Assembly: GCF_001592365.1 (NCBI RefSeq)
Contig: NZ_BCWU01000008.1
Coordinates: 62,001-126,000 of the forward strand
Source: Gordonia hydrophobica NBRC 16057
Lineage (GTDB): Bacteria > Actinomycetota > Actinomycetes > Mycobacteriales > Mycobacteriaceae
Direction of reading: 5' to 3'
DNA length: 64,000 nt
Every line of letters begins with the position of its first letter. The stretch's first letter is position 1. Below the pieces are notes generated by a model. The model saw nothing but the letters and a program-made list of their open reading frames with translations. It was not told where the DNA came from and made no database searches. Positions 8,939 through 16,454 of the stretch are shown piece by piece. A program made the position numbers and the translations under genes.

Positions 8939-9085
8939 GGCCCTTTCATAGCAGCAATCTCCGTCGAGCGCCCGTGATCGCCACCTCACCCCGCCGGGCT
9001 CCGCCGATCAAGCGACCAACGTCCCCATCGTCACGGGACGTCAGGCGCTGTTGTTCCGGATCGGCGTCGACCATATACATCAAGG

Positions 9086-9095
9086 TTCATATGAA
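9086..9095. promoter_or_regulatory. Palindrome TTCATATGAA upstream of the PadR gene
   Basis: A perfect 10-bp palindrome in an AT-rich stretch (9071-9115), about 30 bases before the PadR promoter. PadR-type repressors often bind such dyads in their own promoter, so autoregulation is plausible. This rests on position only. Confidence 0.45.
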
Positions 9096-9124
9096 AACTG
9101 TTGCATAGTGTGTGGGTGCATGGT

Positions 9125-9130
9125 TATTCT
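9125..9130 (+). promoter_or_regulatory. -10 box TATTCT for leaderless PadR mRNA
   Basis: TATTCT ends exactly 6 bases before the ATG at 9137 and there is no Shine-Dalgarno sequence. This is the actinobacterial leaderless layout seen repeatedly in this window. Confidence 0.6.
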
Positions 9131-9136
9131 CGGTTC

Positions 9137-9712
9137 ATGGCACTTGAGCACGCGATCCTGGTCTCGCTCTCCGAGCGTCCGGGAACCGGCTATGAGATCG
9201 GCCAGCAGTTCTCGCGGTCGATCGGCTACTTCTGGTCGGCGACGCACCAGCAGATCTACCGAACCCTCAAGAAGCTTCACACCGACGGACTGGTGAGTTT
9301 CGAGTCCGTGGTCCAAGACGGTCGGCCGGACAAGAAGGTGTACTCCCTCTCCGACGCCGGGCACGCCATGCTCGCCGAGTGGGTCGCCAGCCCCACCCCG
9401 CTGGCTCCGCTGCGGAGCGACCTCGGGTTGAAACTCCGCGCCGCCGACCTCGGCGACCTGGCGACCGTCATCGCCGAACTCCGCGCGCATCGTGAGGAGG
9501 CGGCCGCCCTGCTCGCCGTCTTCCAGGGGTGGGAGCGCGACTACTATCCCGACCCCGACGCGCTGACCGGCCGCAAACTCGGTCAATATCTGGTCCTCCG
9601 CGGCGGCGTCATGATGCATCAGCACACGATCGCCTGGTGCGACGAGGTCCTCGCCCGATTCGAACGCGAACTCGATCGCACCACCGCCGCCGAAGTCGGC
9701 ACCTCCTCCTGA
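9137..9712 (+). CDS. PadR-family transcriptional regulator
   Basis: 191 residues. The N-terminal PadR winged helix (about 1-85) reads MALEHAILVSLSERPGTGYEI then QIYRTLKKLHTDGLV and PDKKVYSLSDAGHAMLAEW. The C-terminal helical domain (about 90-185) is of the Vir/AphA-like type (PadR subfamily 2) used for dimerisation. I chose the ATG at 9137 over 9101 because the PadR fold starts there and a TATTCT -10 box sits 6 bases upstream. The FadH-type reductase begins 66 bases after its stop, so it may regulate that gene. PadR proteins commonly respond to phenolic or hydrophobic ligands; the ligand here is unknown. Confidence 0.9.
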   Translation: MALEHAILVSLSERPGTGYEIGQQFSRSIGYFWSATHQQIYRTLKKLHTDGLVSFESVVQDGRPDKKVYSLSDAGHAMLAEWVASPTPLAPLRSDLGLKLRAADLGDLATVIAELRAHREEAAALLAVFQGWERDYYPDPDALTGRKLGQYLVLRGGVMMHQHTIAWCDEVLARFERELDRTTAAEVGTSS

Positions 9713-9778
9713 CCGCCGGAGTCCACAGCCCGCACATTCTCCAGCCCCGCACGTTCCCCGAAAAAGAAAGGTCGCGCC

Positions 9779-11839
9779 ATGACAGCCCAGACGGCGCCCA
9801 ACGTCCACTACCCCCGACTCTTCGAGCCGCTGACGATCGGCGGCATGACCCTCGACAACCGAGTCGTCATGGGATCGATGCACACCGGTCTCGAGGATCG
9901 GCTGTGGGACACGCCCAAGTTGGCCGCGTACTACGCCGAACGCGCTCGCGGCGGGGTCGGTCTCATCATCACCGGCGGTTTCGCGCCGTCGCGCACCGGA
10001 CTCCTGCTGCCGTTCGCAGGCAAGATGACCAATCACGCCGACGTGCTGCGTCACCGCGAGTTCACCAAGGCCGTGCACGCCGAAGGTGGCAAGATCGCGC
10101 TCCAGATCATTCACGCGGGCCGCTACGGCTACACGCCGCTCAAGGTGGCCGCGGGCAGCGAACCGTCGCCCATCCATCCGTTCAAGCATCTGCAGATGAC
10201 CGAGCAGATCATCTGGCATGTCATCCGATCGTTCGGCTCGGCCGCGAAGCTCGCCCGTCAGGCCGGCTACGACGCCATCGAGATCATGGGCGGCGAAGGC
10301 TATCTGATCAACCAGTTCCTGTGCCCGCACACCAACGACCGCACCGACAAGTGGGGCGGCAGCACCGAGAACCGTCAGCGCTTCCTCGTCGAGATCATCA
10401 AGGACATCCGCAAGAAGGTTCCGCGCGATTTCCCGGTCATCCTGCGCCAGAGCGTCGCCGACTTCGTCAAGAACGGGCAGACGTTCGACGAGATCGCTCA
10501 GCTCGCGCGGAAGGCCGAAGAGCTCGGCGTGGACGCCATCAACACCGACATCGGCTGGCATGAGGCGCAGGTGCCGACGATCATCACCTCGGTGCCGCGC
10601 GGCGCGTTCGTGAAGTTCACCGAGCGACTGCGCGAGATCGTCGACATCCCGCTGATCGCGTCGAATCGCATCAACACCCCCGACTTCGCCGAGGAGATCC
10701 TCGAACGCGGCAAGGTCGACGCCGTCTCGATGGCGCGCCCGCTGCTCGCCGATCCGGACTTTGTGAACAAGTCGCGTGACGGTCGTGCCGACGAGATCAA
10801 CACCTGCATCGGTTGCAACCAGGCGTGCCTCGATCACGCCTTCGTCGGCAAAAAGGTCTCGTGCCTGCTGAACCCGCGCGCGGGTCGCGAGACGGTCCTC
10901 ACCCTCGGCGCCACGCGCACCGCCAAGCGCGTGGCGGTGGTCGGCGCGGGACCGGCGGGCCTGTCAGCTGCGGTGTCGGCGGCCCAGCGCGGTCACCGTG
11001 TCGATCTGTTCGAGGGTGGTGACACCATCGGCGGCCAGTTCTCCATCGCCGCCCGCATCCCGGGCAAGGAGGAGTTCAACGAGACCATCCGCTACTACTC
11101 GCGGCAGCTCGAGATCAACCAGGTGGCCGTCCACCTCAACACGCGCGTCACCGCGCAGGACATCATCGACGGCGGGTTCGACCAAGTGGTCGTCGCAACC
11201 GGCGTGGTGCCGCGCATCCCCGACATCGAGGGCATCGATCACCCGATGGTCGTCTCGTACGCCGATGCGGTCCTCGGCCACCGCGAGATCGGCAAGCGCG
11301 TCGCCGTCATCGGCGCAGGCGGCATCGGCTTCGACGTCACCGAGTTCCTGACGGTCGACGAGTCCCCCACCTTGAACCTCAAGGAGTGGGAGCAGGAGTG
11401 GGGCGTCACCGACGATCTCGACACCCCCGGATTCCTCACCAAGCCGCGCCCGTTGCCCGCCACCCGACAGGTGTACCTGGTGCAGCGCAAGCCGGGCGGC
11501 CAGGGTAAGACGCTGGGCAAGACCTCGGGGTGGGTGCACCGCGCCACCGTCAAGATGAAGGGCGTCGAACAGATCTCGGGTGCGACGTACACCAAGATCG
11601 ACGACGCCGGGCTGCACATCACCCTCCACGACAAGGAGGGCAACGAGACCGGCACGCGGGTGCTCGAGGTCGACAACGTGGTCGTCTGCGCCGGTCAGGA
11701 GTCGGTCCGCGATCTGGTCGATCCGCTGACCGAGGCGGGCGTCATCACGCATGTCATCGGCGGCGCGGACCTCGCCTCCGAACTCGACGCGAAGCGTGCG
11801 ATCCGGCAGGGCACGGAGGTCGCCGCGGGTATGCCGTAA
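9779..11839 (+). CDS. fadH: 2,4-dienoyl-CoA reductase, FadH type
   Basis: 686 residues, close to E. coli FadH (672). The N-terminal old-yellow-enzyme TIM barrel (about 1-370) binds FMN and has the HAGRYGY motif near 119. A [4Fe-4S] site, CIGCNQACLDH near 342-352 with a further Cys in KVSCLLNPRAG, leads into a FAD/NAD(P)-binding module (about 379-686) with VAVVGAGPAGLSAA and VAVIGAGGIGFDV. The enzyme reduces 2,4-dienoyl-CoA with NADPH so that unsaturated fatty acids can enter beta-oxidation. AAAGG precedes the ATG. The PadR gene is 66 bases upstream and a strong hairpin terminator follows. Related flavoenzymes with the same layout exist (dimethylamine dehydrogenase type), but CIGCNQACLDH favours FadH. 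Confidence 0.92.
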   Translation: MTAQTAPNVHYPRLFEPLTIGGMTLDNRVVMGSMHTGLEDRLWDTPKLAAYYAERARGGVGLIITGGFAPSRTGLLLPFAGKMTNHADVLRHREFTKAVHAEGGKIALQIIHAGRYGYTPLKVAAGSEPSPIHPFKHLQMTEQIIWHVIRSFGSAAKLARQAGYDAIEIMGGEGYLINQFLCPHTNDRTDKWGGSTENRQRFLVEIIKDIRKKVPRDFPVILRQSVADFVKNGQTFDEIAQLARKAEELGVDAINTDIGWHEAQVPTIITSVPRGAFVKFTERLREIVDIPLIASNRINTPDFAEEILERGKVDAVSMARPLLADPDFVNKSRDGRADEINTCIGCNQACLDHAFVGKKVSCLLNPRAGRETVLTLGATRTAKRVAVVGAGPAGLSAAVSAAQRGHRVDLFEGGDTIGGQFSIAARIPGKEEFNETIRYYSRQLEINQVAVHLNTRVTAQDIIDGGFDQVVVATGVVPRIPDIEGIDHPMVVSYADAVLGHREIGKRVAVIGAGGIGFDVTEFLTVDESPTLNLKEWEQEWGVTDDLDTPGFLTKPRPLPATRQVYLVQRKPGGQGKTLGKTSGWVHRATVKMKGVEQISGATYTKIDDAGLHITLHDKEGNETGTRVLEVDNVVVCAGQESVRDLVDPLTEAGVITHVIGGADLASELDAKRAIRQGTEVAAGMP

Positions 11840-11862
11840 CGGCTCCCCGGCTTCAGCGAACG

Positions 11863-11897
11863 ACTGCGCCCCACTGTGATTCACGGTGGGGCGCAGT
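11863..11897. terminator. Bidirectional hairpin terminator after fadH
   Basis: The 12-bp perfect arms ACTGCGCCCCAC (11863-11874) and GTGGGGCGCAGT (11886-11897) extend to about 16 pairs with one wobble. The hairpin lies between convergent fadH and the DUF222 relic. The drifted reading frame of the relic runs into it, which fits a frameshift in that gene. Confidence 0.8.
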
Positions 11898-11947
11898 GCC
11901 GTCTGCTCGGCAGCGGGTCTCCGGGTCTGGGCATGCCGCTGCCCCGG

Positions 11948-11970
11948 CCGCCTCGTGGGCTACGAGGCGG
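11948..11970 (-). terminator. Hairpin at the original DUF222 stop codon
   Basis: Arms 11948-11956 and 11962-11970 (CCGCCTCGT/ACGAGGCGG) are perfectly complementary with a 5-base loop. The hairpin overlaps the TAG at 11960-11962 that closes the original DUF222 frame. Confidence 0.5.
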
Positions 11971-13311
11971 TCGGGAGGAAGCGGAGGTCGGTGCTGCCGA
12001 GCGGTGAGGCGGGATGCGCGGCGAGCAGACCCAGGAGCCGGTGTTCGGCGGTGGAGATCCGCGCCGACGGCGGCCGCGCGGGTGGTGGCGCGTGGTGCAG
12101 CGGGAGGTCGACGTGGTGGATCGGGTTGACCGCGGGTGCGACGGCGCGGTCGGCGGGCTTCCAGCCGACACGTCCGGCGTTCTCGCCGGCATCGTCGCCC
12201 AGGACCGTGGTGTCCCAGCGGGCGGGGCCGGTGGAGGCGGCGCGGTTATGGGGGCCCAGGCGGCGAACACCTCCAGGTACGGGGTGGCGTCGGCGGCCAG
12301 GTCCACGAGGGCGGAGACCGGAAGTCGGGTGCCGGTGGCGGTGACGGCGATCCCGGCGCCTGCGGCGAGGTCGGCCAGGTCGGTGGTGATCACCAACTGG
12401 GACGACAGTTTCCCGGTGGCGGTGAGCCCGCTGGGATGGGTGAGGACGAAGTCCAGGAGCGCTTCGAGAGCGTCGTGGCGGCGTTGGGCCGGCGAGCGTT
12501 GGTCGCGGGCGGCGGCCGCGTCGCGAACGGCGGGGTCGACACCGGGCGCATCACCCGCGCCGCGGAGCGCGTCGGGGTCGTCCGGGTTGTTGCATCCCGG
12601 GGCCGCCCAGGCCTCGAGGACGAGGTCCAGTTTGGCGCGCAGTCGCGGGGTGAGTTCGGCGGTGAGGCGACTCATGAGACGGGCGTCCTGGCGGGCCAGA
12701 GTCAGCGAGCGGGTGCGGGCCCGGTCGCGGTCGGCGGTGCGCTGGCCGTCGGGGTCCAGGTGGGCCAGGAGGCGGACTCCGACGTGGGTGAGGTCGGTCG
12801 GCGCCAGGGTGCGTGCGGCGGTGGCGAGGTCCGACTCCGCGTCGGCGACGACGTCGGCCGGAATGCGGTCGGGAATGCGGCGCACGATGTCGTGGATGGC
12901 GACGACGTGAGCGGTCGAGATGGCACCGTCGGCCAGGGCGGCCGCGGTGGCCGGATAGGCCGGGTCGAGGACCTGACCTTGCAGGTTGGTCAGGTTCGCA
13001 ACCTTCGAGGCGGCCAGCGTGCGGCGTTTGACCTCGCCCGGAGCCAGGCGGAGACCGAAGCCGAGAAACTGGTTCAGTCGGATCCAGCCGGCGCGGCGGA
13101 ACGCCTGCCGGTCGGAGACCGCGGTGATCAGAACCGCGTCGGCCGCATCCGCTTTGCGGCGGGCCTGCTCGACGGTTTCGGCGACGGTGACCAACTCGTC
13201 CTCGGTGAGAGCCTCGAGGTTGGCCGTCCGCACTGCGTCGGTGACCTGAACCAGCAGGGCGGCCAATGCGACCGGATCGTCCGGGAGGACCGCGGTGGCG
13301 TAATCCGACAT
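11960..13311 (-). pseudogene. DUF222 (13E12-type) HNH endonuclease relic, HNH core deleted and frameshifted
   Basis: The N-terminal DUF222 domain (about 350 residues from the ATG at 13311, with GAGGAGG 8 bases upstream) is intact up to LAADATPYLEVF. Family members then continue with RDH..VLY.GR and an HNH nuclease core of roughly 100 residues. Here the sequence jumps straight to the family's post-HNH tail, which is in another frame: GPHNRAASTGPARWDTTV near 12255-12200, then GRVGWKP and VNPIHHVDLPLHH, ending at a TAG at 11960-11962. So an internal deletion removed the HNH core and shifted the frame. The original frame instead runs on to 11881 as Pro/Arg/Ser-rich sequence through two terminators. 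A LexA box lies 33 bases upstream. Confidence 0.85.
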
Positions 13312-13343
13312 GACCTCGACCTCCTCACTCGAATTGATTATTA

Positions 13344-13355
13344 GAACACGTGTTC
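13344..13355. promoter_or_regulatory. LexA (SOS) box GAACACGTGTTC
   Basis: A perfect 12-bp palindrome matching the Gram-positive/mycobacterial LexA consensus core GAAC-N4-GTTC. It sits 33 bases before the DUF222 start. Several 13E12-family genes in M. tuberculosis are known LexA targets, so SOS control fits the family. Confidence 0.8.
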
Positions 13356-13406
13356 CTGTTGTTGTGATTTACATTACTTCTATCGCGACAGATCGTCAAG
13401 AGGTTT

Positions 13407-13422
13407 TCGAACAATTTTTCGA
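13407..13422. promoter_or_regulatory. Degenerate second LexA-like dyad
   Basis: TCGAACAATTTTTCGA differs by one base in the right half from GAAC-N4-GTTC. It lies in the 178-base gap between the DUF222 relic and the SDR, 83 bases before the SDR start. Binding is uncertain. Confidence 0.3.
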
Positions 13423-13477
13423 TTGACCACGCCGGGTGGCCGAAGCCGCCAGCGGATCGAGCACCACGACAGGCCAC

Positions 13478-13483
13478 TACGAT
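13478..13483 (+). promoter_or_regulatory. -10 box TACGAT for a leaderless SDR mRNA
   Basis: TACGAT ends 6 bases before the ATG at 13490; no Shine-Dalgarno sequence is present. Confidence 0.6.
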
Positions 13484-13489
13484 GGGCCC

Positions 13490-14296
13490 ATGCCGATTCC
13501 CCCTCGCCCTTCTGCTCGCGCCGTCGTCACCGGAGCCTCGTCGGGCATCGGAACGGCGCTGGCCCGTGAACTCGCACGCCGAGGCCACTCGGTGATCCTG
13601 GTGGCTCGTCGCGGCGAGATCCTCGAGGAGCTGGCGAGCGAACTGCAGTCCAGTCACGGCGTCGAGGCCGAGGTCCGCGCCGTCGACCTGTCCGATCCCG
13701 CGGCCACCCGGACGCTGTGCGACGAACTCCGCGACCGCGAGATCTCGGTCCTCTGCAACAACGCAGGAATCGCGACCTTCGGCCCCGTCGCAGACCTCGA
13801 TCCCCACTACGAGCGCGCCCAGGTCCGACTGAACGCCGACGCGGTGCACGACCTGACCCTCGCCGTGCTCCCGCAGATGGTGCAGCGCGGGTCCGGCGGA
13901 ATCCTGATGGTCGGATCGGCGGCCGGAAACATGCCGATCCCCAACAACGCCACCTATGCGGCGACGAAGGCCTTCGTCAACACCTTCAGTGAATCGCTGC
14001 GCGGCGAACTGAAGGGCACGGGCGTCAACATCACCCTGTTGGCTCCCGGTCCGGTCCGCACCCAGACCCCGGCGCCCGAGGATCAGTCGATCGTCGACAA
14101 GATGGTGCCGGATTTCCTGTGGCACTCCTCCGACAAGGTCGCCGCCATGAGCCTGGACGCCCTGTCCCGCAACAAGATGCGCATCGTCCCCGGTACCCTC
14201 AGCAAGGCGATGTCCGTCGCCGGCGGGTACTCGCCGCGCGCGATCGTCGCTCCGATCGTCGGACGGTTCTACAGCCGACTCGGCGACGCCGAGTAG
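13490..14296 (+). CDS. Short-chain dehydrogenase/reductase
   Basis: A classical SDR of 268 residues. The NAD(P)-binding TGASSGIG motif is near residue 15, LCNNAG near 87 and the catalytic YAATK near 159, with an upstream Ser in MVGSAAG. The C-terminal extension ([10 protein letters not shown], then an SDR tail [17 protein letters not shown]) resembles the actinobacterial DltE/YqjQ-like group often annotated as SDR family oxidoreductase with a mycolate-related paralogue. No substrate can be given. I chose the ATG at 13490 because the fold starts there and a -10 box lies directly upstream. orn follows on the same strand after 56 bases but has its own promoter. Confidence 0.86.
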   Translation: MPIPPRPSARAVVTGASSGIGTALARELARRGHSVILVARRGEILEELASELQSSHGVEAEVRAVDLSDPAATRTLCDELRDREISVLCNNAGIATFGPVADLDPHYERAQVRLNADAVHDLTLAVLPQMVQRGSGGILMVGSAAGNMPIPNNATYAATKAFVNTFSESLRGELKGTGVNITLLAPGPVRTQTPAPEDQSIVDKMVPDFLWHSSDKVAAMSLDALSRNKMRIVPGTLSKAMSVAGGYSPRAIVAPIVGRFYSRLGDAE

Positions 14297-14339
14297 TCGA
14301 CGGCCTCGATCCCCACGGGCGATCAACAGTCAGCACTAC

Positions 14340-14345
14340 TAGGGT
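14340..14345 (+). promoter_or_regulatory. -10 box TAGGGT for leaderless orn mRNA
   Basis: TAGGGT ends 7 bases before the GTG at 14353. The same hexamer and spacing are found before the receiver gene at 42506. Confidence 0.6.
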
Positions 14346-14352
14346 GGATCGA

Positions 14353-14952
14353 GTGCAAGACAAACTCGTGTGGATCGACTGTGAGATGACCGGCCTCGAC
14401 GTGGGATCCGACAAGCTCATCGAAATCGCTGCGCTGGTCACCGACAGCGACCTGAACGTTCTCGGCGAGGGCGTCGACGTGGTGATCCACGCCGACGACG
14501 AAGCACTCGCCAACATGCCCGAGGTCGTGGTCAAGATGCACGCGAACTCCGGTCTCACCGAGGAGGTTCGCGCCTCCACCGTGACGCTTGCCGAGGCGGA
14601 GAAGATGGTCCTCGACTACCTGCGCGAGCACATCACCACCCCCGGCGCCGCTCCCCTCGCGGGCAACTCGATCGGTACCGACCGCGGCTTCATCGCCCGC
14701 GACATGCCTGAACTCAATGCATACCTGCACTACCGCATGGTCGACGTCAGTTCCATCAAGGAACTGTGCCGCCGCTGGTTCCCGCCCATCTACTTCGGTC
14801 AGCCGGAGAAGGGGCTCGCCCACCGCGCCCTCGCCGACATCCGCGAGTCGATTCGCGAACTCCGCTACTACCGCGAAGCCGCGTTCGTCCCCGCTCCCGG
14901 CCCCGATTCGCAGGCACTCACCGAGATCGTCGAAAAGTTGGGGCCTGCGTAA
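14353..14952 (+). CDS. orn: Oligoribonuclease
   Basis: 199 residues. A DEDDh 3'-to-5' exoribonuclease that degrades 2-5-nt RNA oligonucleotides and, in many bacteria, pGpG. Exo [11 protein letters not shown] supplies the Asp-Glu pair near residues 8-10, Exo [13 protein letters not shown] near 101-111, and Exo III has HRALADI near 157 with catalytic His and Asp. The length matches family norms. GTG at 14353 gives the expected [14 protein letters not shown] start. An in-frame GTG at 14344 adds three residues and overlaps the -10 box, so it is less likely. tRNA-His follows 100 bases later, as in other actinobacteria. Confidence 0.97.
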   Translation: MQDKLVWIDCEMTGLDVGSDKLIEIAALVTDSDLNVLGEGVDVVIHADDEALANMPEVVVKMHANSGLTEEVRASTVTLAEAEKMVLDYLREHITTPGAAPLAGNSIGTDRGFIARDMPELNAYLHYRMVDVSSIKELCRRWFPPIYFGQPEKGLAHRALADIRESIRELRYYREAAFVPAPGPDSQALTEIVEKLGPA

Positions 14953-14972
14953 ACACGCTGGTCAGAAACCGA

Positions 14973-15003
14973 TTGGAATTTCCGGCCGGTTACCGGCTAG
15001 AGT
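14973..15003 (+). promoter_or_regulatory. Probable tRNA-His promoter
   Basis: TTGGAA (14973-14978) and TAGAGT (14998-15003) are separated by 19 bases and lie about 50 bases before the mature tRNA. The region overlaps an inverted repeat GGCCGGTTACCGGC. Confidence 0.5.
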
Positions 15004-15053
15004 ATGAGTCCGGTTCGGAAAACAGTGTGTGAACATTGCGTCCCGTGCCGATG

Positions 15054-15126
15054 GTGACTGTAGTTCAGTTGGTAGAGCACCAGGTTGTGATCCTGGCTGT
15101 CGCGGGTTCGAGTCCCGTCAGTCACC
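15054..15126 (+). tRNA. tRNA-His (GTG anticodon)
   Basis: A full cloverleaf. The acceptor GTGACTG pairs with CAGTCAC (15055-15061 with 15119-15125), the D stem is GTTC/GAGC, and the anticodon stem CCAGG/CCTGG encloses loop TTGTGAT with anticodon GTG. The T arm is GCGGG-TTCGAGT-CCCGT. An extra G at 15054 faces C at 15126, the G-1:C73 identity pair of tRNA-His. CCA is not encoded. Confidence 0.97.
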
Positions 15127-15132
15127 CCGCAG

Positions 15133-15165
15133 GTGGGAGGCCCTCGAGGGCCTCCCACTTTCGTC
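15133..15165 (+). terminator. Rho-independent terminator after tRNA-His
   Basis: The perfect 11-bp stem GTGGGAGGCCC/GGGCCTCCCAC (15133-15143 with 15148-15158) has a TCGA loop and is followed by TTTCGTCTT. Confidence 0.9.
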
Positions 15166-15352
15166 TTCCCCAGCGGTGTTGGATGCCGTTGCCGTCCTCC
15201 CAGTTGGAGCCCGGTGTCGTAGGTCGCTGGTCGCAGAGAAGGCGGCTGCGCTGCCACGTGCCCTTCCAGTCCGACCGGACGGTAATAGGCCCTAGTCCGG
15301 GCGAAGGCTTGGAAGTTCTCGGGCGGTCCGCGCATTCAGGCCTATGGCCAAC
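15166..15352. other. Gap between tRNA-His terminator and accessory cassette
   Basis: 187 bases without a supported gene or a visible copy of the tRNA 3' end. It is the likely left edge of an insertion next to the tRNA, but no attachment-site duplication is apparent in this window. Confidence 0.4.
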
Positions 15353-16003
15353 CTACGCGGGGTCGTCCGAGAACTCAGTGCCCCGGTCGATGCCGAGCGT
15401 GGAGACGAGGTCTTCATGGAGCTGGAACCAGACCAGGTGGCAGGAGTCCACGTTGGTCTTGTCGATCCATTCCGGCTCACCATTCACGGCCGCGCGCAGT
15501 GCGCTGTGGTAGCGGTCGGCGTATCCGTCGAATCGGGTGAGCACCTCCGTCAGTCGGCGAAGGAGTGGAGCAAGCTCGGTGCCGAGCGCGGTCAGTTCGT
15601 TGAGCACTTGCCCATCCCACGCAAGGTCCCGGTGGTCATTCGGTGCGAACTGGTCGTCGTCGGTGGGGTTGATCTGCCACTCGGTCACCGCGCGGACCAG
15701 GCGGGTATTGAGAGGAAGGAAATCGCGGTAGACGGCGGCGATCGTGTTGTCGGGGTCAGCGAACCGGCGTTCTGAAGCGAGCTGACGCTCGTTCTCGACC
15801 TTGCCGGTATCGGTCAACGACCATCCTTCAAGGTCGGCGAAAGCGAGGTGCTGGACCCAGCCATGACGGTCGGCCTCGTCCAGCACGCGCGCCGCCTCAC
15901 TGGTGCTGGTTCCGGCGTGTGCGGCGACGGCGTCGCCGCTGGCGAAGCCGATGAGCCTGACCGCGTGCAGGATGAGCAGTTCCGGCGTCGAGCGGTGGCT
16001 CAT
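15353..16003 (-). CDS. HTH-domain protein of the PEP-utilising cassette
   Basis: 216 residues from the ATG at 16003, which overlaps the upstream gene's stop as ATGA. The N-terminal ~75 residues look like a winged helix (ELLILHAVRLIGFASGDAVAAHAG, then EAARVLDEADRHGWV and WSLTDTGKVENER), MarR/ArsR-like in style. The rest is helical, with AVYRDFLPLNTRLVRAVTEWQI near 93 and a C-terminal SCHLVWFQLHEDLVSTLGIDRG that looks like a conserved ligand or partner segment. I do not know a characterised member. Genes of this look next to PEP-utilising enzymes in other actinobacteria suggest it senses or regulates that pathway. This is inference. Confidence 0.72.
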   Translation of the reverse strand: MSHRSTPELLILHAVRLIGFASGDAVAAHAGTSTSEAARVLDEADRHGWVQHLAFADLEGWSLTDTGKVENERQLASERRFADPDNTIAAVYRDFLPLNTRLVRAVTEWQINPTDDDQFAPNDHRDLAWDGQVLNELTALGTELAPLLRRLTEVLTRFDGYADRYHSALRAAVNGEPEWIDKTNVDSCHLVWFQLHEDLVSTLGIDRGTEFSDDPA

Positions 16004-16404
16004 CGCTGCTTGTCCTGACGCGCGGTGAGGCGTTGCACGTACTGCTGGCACGCTTGCGGGGAACGGAACCCCATCACGTCCGCGATCTGAGCCCAGGTCA
16101 GCCCCTCGCTGCGGGCGACGAACAGCAGCCCAGACTCCACACCCTCAATCTCGGCCTTCGCTGCGCGGATCAGACCGAGAGCACTGAGCAGTTCAGCGGG
16201 GGTGAGGTCGGCAGCACGCCAGAGCGCGTAGTGGACCAGGTCTGCGGCGGTCGGCGGTGCGGGCGCGGGCCGCCACGGGCGCGCGTCGAGTTGATCCGCG
16301 CCCATCGCGAGGATGCGGTCCTGTGCGTCGTGCTCTCGCCTCGCCTGCACGCGATCGGCGTGGTCGGCTCCCGCGAGGTCATGCCTGCGTTCCATGCCTC
16401 CCAT
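16000..16404 (-). CDS. Small HTH DNA-binding protein
   Basis: 134 residues. The C-terminal third contains a helix-turn-helix of sigma-region-4/Xre-like shape (LTWAQIADVMGFRSPQACQQYVQRL, about residues 104-128). A central helix LTPAELLSALGLIRAAKAEIEGVESGLL precedes it, and the N-terminus is rich in Arg, Asp and His and probably disordered. Start choice is uncertain: ATG at 16404 is adjacent to CAGG, and ATG at 16395 lies one base after GGGAGG, which is too close. It is the first gene of a leftward pair, with only about 50 bases to the divergent PEP-utilising gene, so it could bind the shared AT-rich control region. Confidence 0.7.
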   Translation of the reverse strand: MGGMERRHDLAGADHADRVQARREHDAQDRILAMGADQLDARPWRPAPAPPTAADLVHYALWRAADLTPAELLSALGLIRAAKAEIEGVESGLLFVARSEGLTWAQIADVMGFRSPQACQQYVQRLTARQDKQR

Positions 16405-16450
16405 CCTGTTACGATCAATATTGCGTTGTCAATATTTTGTTGATGGGAGG
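16397..16450. promoter_or_regulatory. Divergent AT-rich control region with nested repeats
   Basis: The outer inverted repeat CCTCCCATC/GATGGGAGG (16397-16405, 16442-16450) includes the Shine-Dalgarno sequence of the rightward gene. Inside are tandem 14-base imperfect direct repeats carrying TCAATATT at 16415-16422 and 16429-16436 (AATATT itself palindromic). It is the most AT-rich stretch of the surroundings and probably holds both promoters and the operator for the cassette's HTH proteins. Confidence 0.65.
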
Positions 16451-16454
16451 TGTG

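Noticed and set aside
9080-10837. 585-codon leftward frame across padR and fadH
   Set aside because: Antisense shadow of two well-supported genes with no recognisable domain.
14997-15335. Leftward 112-codon frame across the tRNA-His gene, including GVTDGTRTRDSQDHNLVLYQL
   Set aside because: This is the well-known false protein made by translating the antisense of a tRNA; the tRNA cloverleaf explains the sequence.
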